This document shows positions 61,999-64,000 of a stretch of DNA of 64,000 bases, one piece after another. Position numbers and translations under genes: made by a program. Source of the DNA: an uncultured Alistipes sp. (lineage in GTDB: Bacteria > Bacteroidota > Bacteroidia > Bacteroidales > Rikenellaceae); assembly GCA_944323075.1 (NCBI GenBank), contig CALURC010000012.1, positions 1 through 64,000 on the forward strand, given 5' to 3'. Position 1 is the stretch's first letter; every line of letters begins with the position of its first letter. Below the pieces are notes generated by a model. That model was not told where the DNA came from. It saw nothing but the letters and a program-made list of their open reading frames with translations, and did not search any database.

Positions 61999-64000
61999 AT
62001 GGATTCTAATCAAATCAGAAAAACTTTTCTCGATTTTTTCCGCAGTAAGGGCCACCAGATCGTTCCGTCGGCTCCGATGGTTGTGAAGAACGATCCGACC
62101 CTGATGTTCACCAATGCGGGGATGAATCAATTCAAGGATCTTTTCCTGGGTAATTCGCCGATCCGGGATCGCCGTGTGGCCGATTCACAGAAGTGCTTGC
62201 GCGTGTCGGGTAAGCACAACGATTTGGAAGAGGTGGGACACGATACGTACCATCACACGATGTTCGAGATGCTGGGAAACTGGTCTTTCGGAGATTACTT
62301 CAAGAAAGAGGCGATCGAGTGGGCATGGGAGCTGCTGACCGAAGTGTATGGTTTGCCCAAGGAGCGGCTTTATGCGACGATCTTCGAGGGAAGTCCTAAG
62401 GAGGGAATCGAGAAAGACAGCGAGGCCTACGAATATTGGAAACGATTCCTTCCCGAGGATCATATTATTTTAGGTAATCGACACGATAATTTCTGGGAGA
62501 TGGGCGATACGGGTCCGTGCGGTCCGTGCAGTGAGATCCATTACGACCTGCGCAGTGACGAAGAGCGTGCGGTCCTGGACGGCCGGGAACTGGTCAACAA
62601 AGGCCACCATCTGGTGATTGAGATATGGAACCTGGTCTTCATGCAGTTCAACCGCAAGGCGAACGGAGAATTGGATCCGCTCCCGGCGCACCATGTTGAT
62701 ACGGGAATGGGATTCGAAAGACTCTGTATGGTGCTTCAGGGCAAGCAGAGTAATTACGATACGGATATTTTCCAGCCGACGATCAACCGGCTGGCCGCCA
62801 TGTCAGGTAAGGTTTATGGGGAAGACAAGATGTCCGACGTGGCGATGCGGGTAATTGCGGACCACTTGCGGGCAATTGCCTTTTCGATTGCCGACGGACA
62901 GCTGCCCTCCAATGTTAAGGCCGGGTATGTCATTCGTCGAATCCTGCGTCGTGCGGTTCGATACGGATACACCTATCTCGGTTTTACCGAACCGTTCATT
63001 TGCTTGCTGGTTGACGGACTGGTGAAACAGATGGGAGAGCAGTTCCCCGAACTGGTTGCTCAGCAGGAGCTGATTACGAAAGTGATTGCAGAGGAGGAGA
63101 GTGCGTTCTTGAAAACTTTGGCGACGGGAATCTCGTTGCTTGATCAGGTGATCCGCAAGGCGAAGGCTTCGGGTCAGGACCGGATCAGCGGACAGGAGGC
63201 CTTCTTGTTGTACGATACGTATGGATTCCCGATCGATCTGACCGAACTGATTGCGCAGGAGCATGGCCTGAAGGTCGATGACGAAGCGTTTGCCGTAGAA
63301 TTGAGTCGTCAGAAAGAGCGTTCGCGCAATGCAGCTGCGGTCGATACGGACGATTGGGTCGAACTCTTCCCGATCGAGCAGAGCCGTTTCGTGGGATACG
63401 ACATGATGGAGTGTGACGTACGTATTTCCCGTTATCGTCGGATTAAGACCAAAGGCAAGACATATTATCAGTTGGTTTTCGATCAGACGCCTTTCTATGG
63501 AAATTCGGGCGGACAGGTCGGTGATCGGGGATGGATCGAGAATGGCAACGAAAAGATCGCGATCACCGATACACAGAAAGAGAACAACCTGACGATTCAT
63601 CTGGTCGATCGGCTGCCGGAAGATGTGTCGGTTACGTTCCATGCGGTTGTGAACCGTGAGGATCGTATGAGTACCGGAGCGAACCATACGGCAACCCACT
63701 TGTTGCATAAAGCGTTGAGAACGGTGCTCGGAACTCATGTTGAGCAAAAGGGCTCGTTGGTGTGTCCCGAGTATCTGCGTTTCGACTTCTCGCACTTCCA
63801 GAAGGTGACCGACGAACAGCTCCGCGAAGTGGAGCGTTTGGTCAATCGCGACATCCGGGCCAACTTCCCGTTGGAGGAGCAACGGGCCTGCCCGATCGAG
63901 GAGGCGCGTAAACTCGGTGCGATGATGTTGTTCGGCGAGAAGTACGGCGAACGTGTGCGTGTCGTGAAGTACGGATCCTCCATCGAACTTTGTGGAGGAA
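61999..64000 (+). CDS. alaS: Alanyl-tRNA synthetase (3' end outside window)
   Basis: Partial: 667 codons from ATG 61999 to the right edge, of an expected 870 or so; a second ATG at 61993 adds two residues. The class II core has [21 protein letters not shown] and [32 protein letters not shown] is the motif 3 region. The editing domain has [13 protein letters not shown] (HxxxH), and the frame ends at SSIELCGG, the start of the CGGTH motif. It charges tRNA-Ala. It is divergent from the M23 pair. Confidence 0.96.
   Translation, partial: MDSNQIRKTFLDFFRSKGHQIVPSAPMVVKNDPTLMFTNAGMNQFKDLFLGNSPIRDRRVADSQKCLRVSGKHNDLEEVGHDTYHHTMFEMLGNWSFGDYFKKEAIEWAWELLTEVYGLPKERLYATIFEGSPKEGIEKDSEAYEYWKRFLPEDHIILGNRHDNFWEMGDTGPCGPCSEIHYDLRSDEERAVLDGRELVNKGHHLVIEIWNLVFMQFNRKANGELDPLPAHHVDTGMGFERLCMVLQGKQSNYDTDIFQPTINRLAAMSGKVYGEDKMSDVAMRVIADHLRAIAFSIADGQLPSNVKAGYVIRRILRRAVRYGYTYLGFTEPFICLLVDGLVKQMGEQFPELVAQQELITKVIAEEESAFLKTLATGISLLDQVIRKAKASGQDRISGQEAFLLYDTYGFPIDLTELIAQEHGLKVDDEAFAVELSRQKERSRNAAAVDTDDWVELFPIEQSRFVGYDMMECDVRISRYRRIKTKGKTYYQLVFDQTPFYGNSGGQVGDRGWIENGNEKIAITDTQKENNLTIHLVDRLPEDVSVTFHAVVNREDRMSTGANHTATHLLHKALRTVLGTHVEQKGSLVCPEYLRFDFSHFQKVTDEQLREVERLVNRDIRANFPLEEQRACPIEEARKLGAMMLFGEKYGERVRVVKYGSSIELCGG

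Noticed and set aside
1-64000. CRISPR arrays, tRNA/rRNA genes and insertion sequences
   Set aside because: No regular direct-repeat arrays, no transposase and no recognised RNA gene were seen by eye; a tool scan would be more sensitive.

Overview
The window reads as Bacteroidales chromosome, probably a gut commensal. Evidence: a sphingolipid-type serine palmitoyltransferase, a 728-residue type III glutamine synthetase, a bamD-rpoZ(omega)-coaBC-recN cluster, many lipoproteins and glycosidases, and promoters of the Bacteroidetes form (TTTG, about 20 bases, TAnnTTTG). Genus is not resolvable by eye. No tRNA, rRNA, CRISPR, transposase, SusC/SusD pair or sensor-regulator was recognised.

Layout. 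1-6.05 kb (minus): three lipoproteins that share one N-terminal domain but carry different C-terminal modules: an EF-hand-like loop plus LRR; plant-type LRR plus a cysteine-less thioredoxin-like domain plus an M64 metallopeptidase; and one cut by the window edge. They lie behind a full promoter and a large structured leader. 6.4-13.6 kb (minus): an aryl-acid/amino-acid operon (omega-amidase-like nitrilase, iorA, iorB, aminotransferase, paaK, ACT protein, perhaps a TIM-barrel isomerase). 13.8-23.1 kb: HAD phosphatase, LysM/periplasmic-binding protein, htpG, guaB, hotdog thioesterase, GNAT, a RibF-like FAD synthetase lacking flavokinase motifs, and rex. 23.4-27.8 kb: a GH71/99-like enzyme, a uracil/hypoxanthine-DNA glycosylase and a GH127. 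27.8-33.1 kb: ispH-cmk-lysE (minus), divergent from lnt-folC (plus).

33.1-44.3 kb is a carbohydrate island. On minus lie two GH43-like proteins followed by three GH71/99-like paralogues with CBM9-like tails. Divergently on plus lie an acidic-tailed lipoprotein, a DUF1080 protein and a ThuA protein. The 433-bp divergent region may encode a small RNA with its own terminator. 44.4-49.8 kb: leuA-leuC-leuD-second IPMS/citramalate synthase, without leuB, behind a full promoter. 49.9-54.2 kb: bamD-rpoZ-coaBC-recN. 54.5-57.4 kb: spt and a secreted Ntn-hydrolase. 57.6-61.9 kb: glnA type III and two tandem membrane M23 peptidases. 62.0 kb to the end: alaS, cut by the window.

Most genes are conventional. 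The most unusual items are the leader RNA-like element at 5.76-6.04 kb and the modular lipoprotein family behind it, the putative intergenic RNA at 41.42-41.59 kb, the SusCD-less GH71/99 triplet, and the aryl-acid operon with an omega-amidase and a ferredoxin-less IorA.
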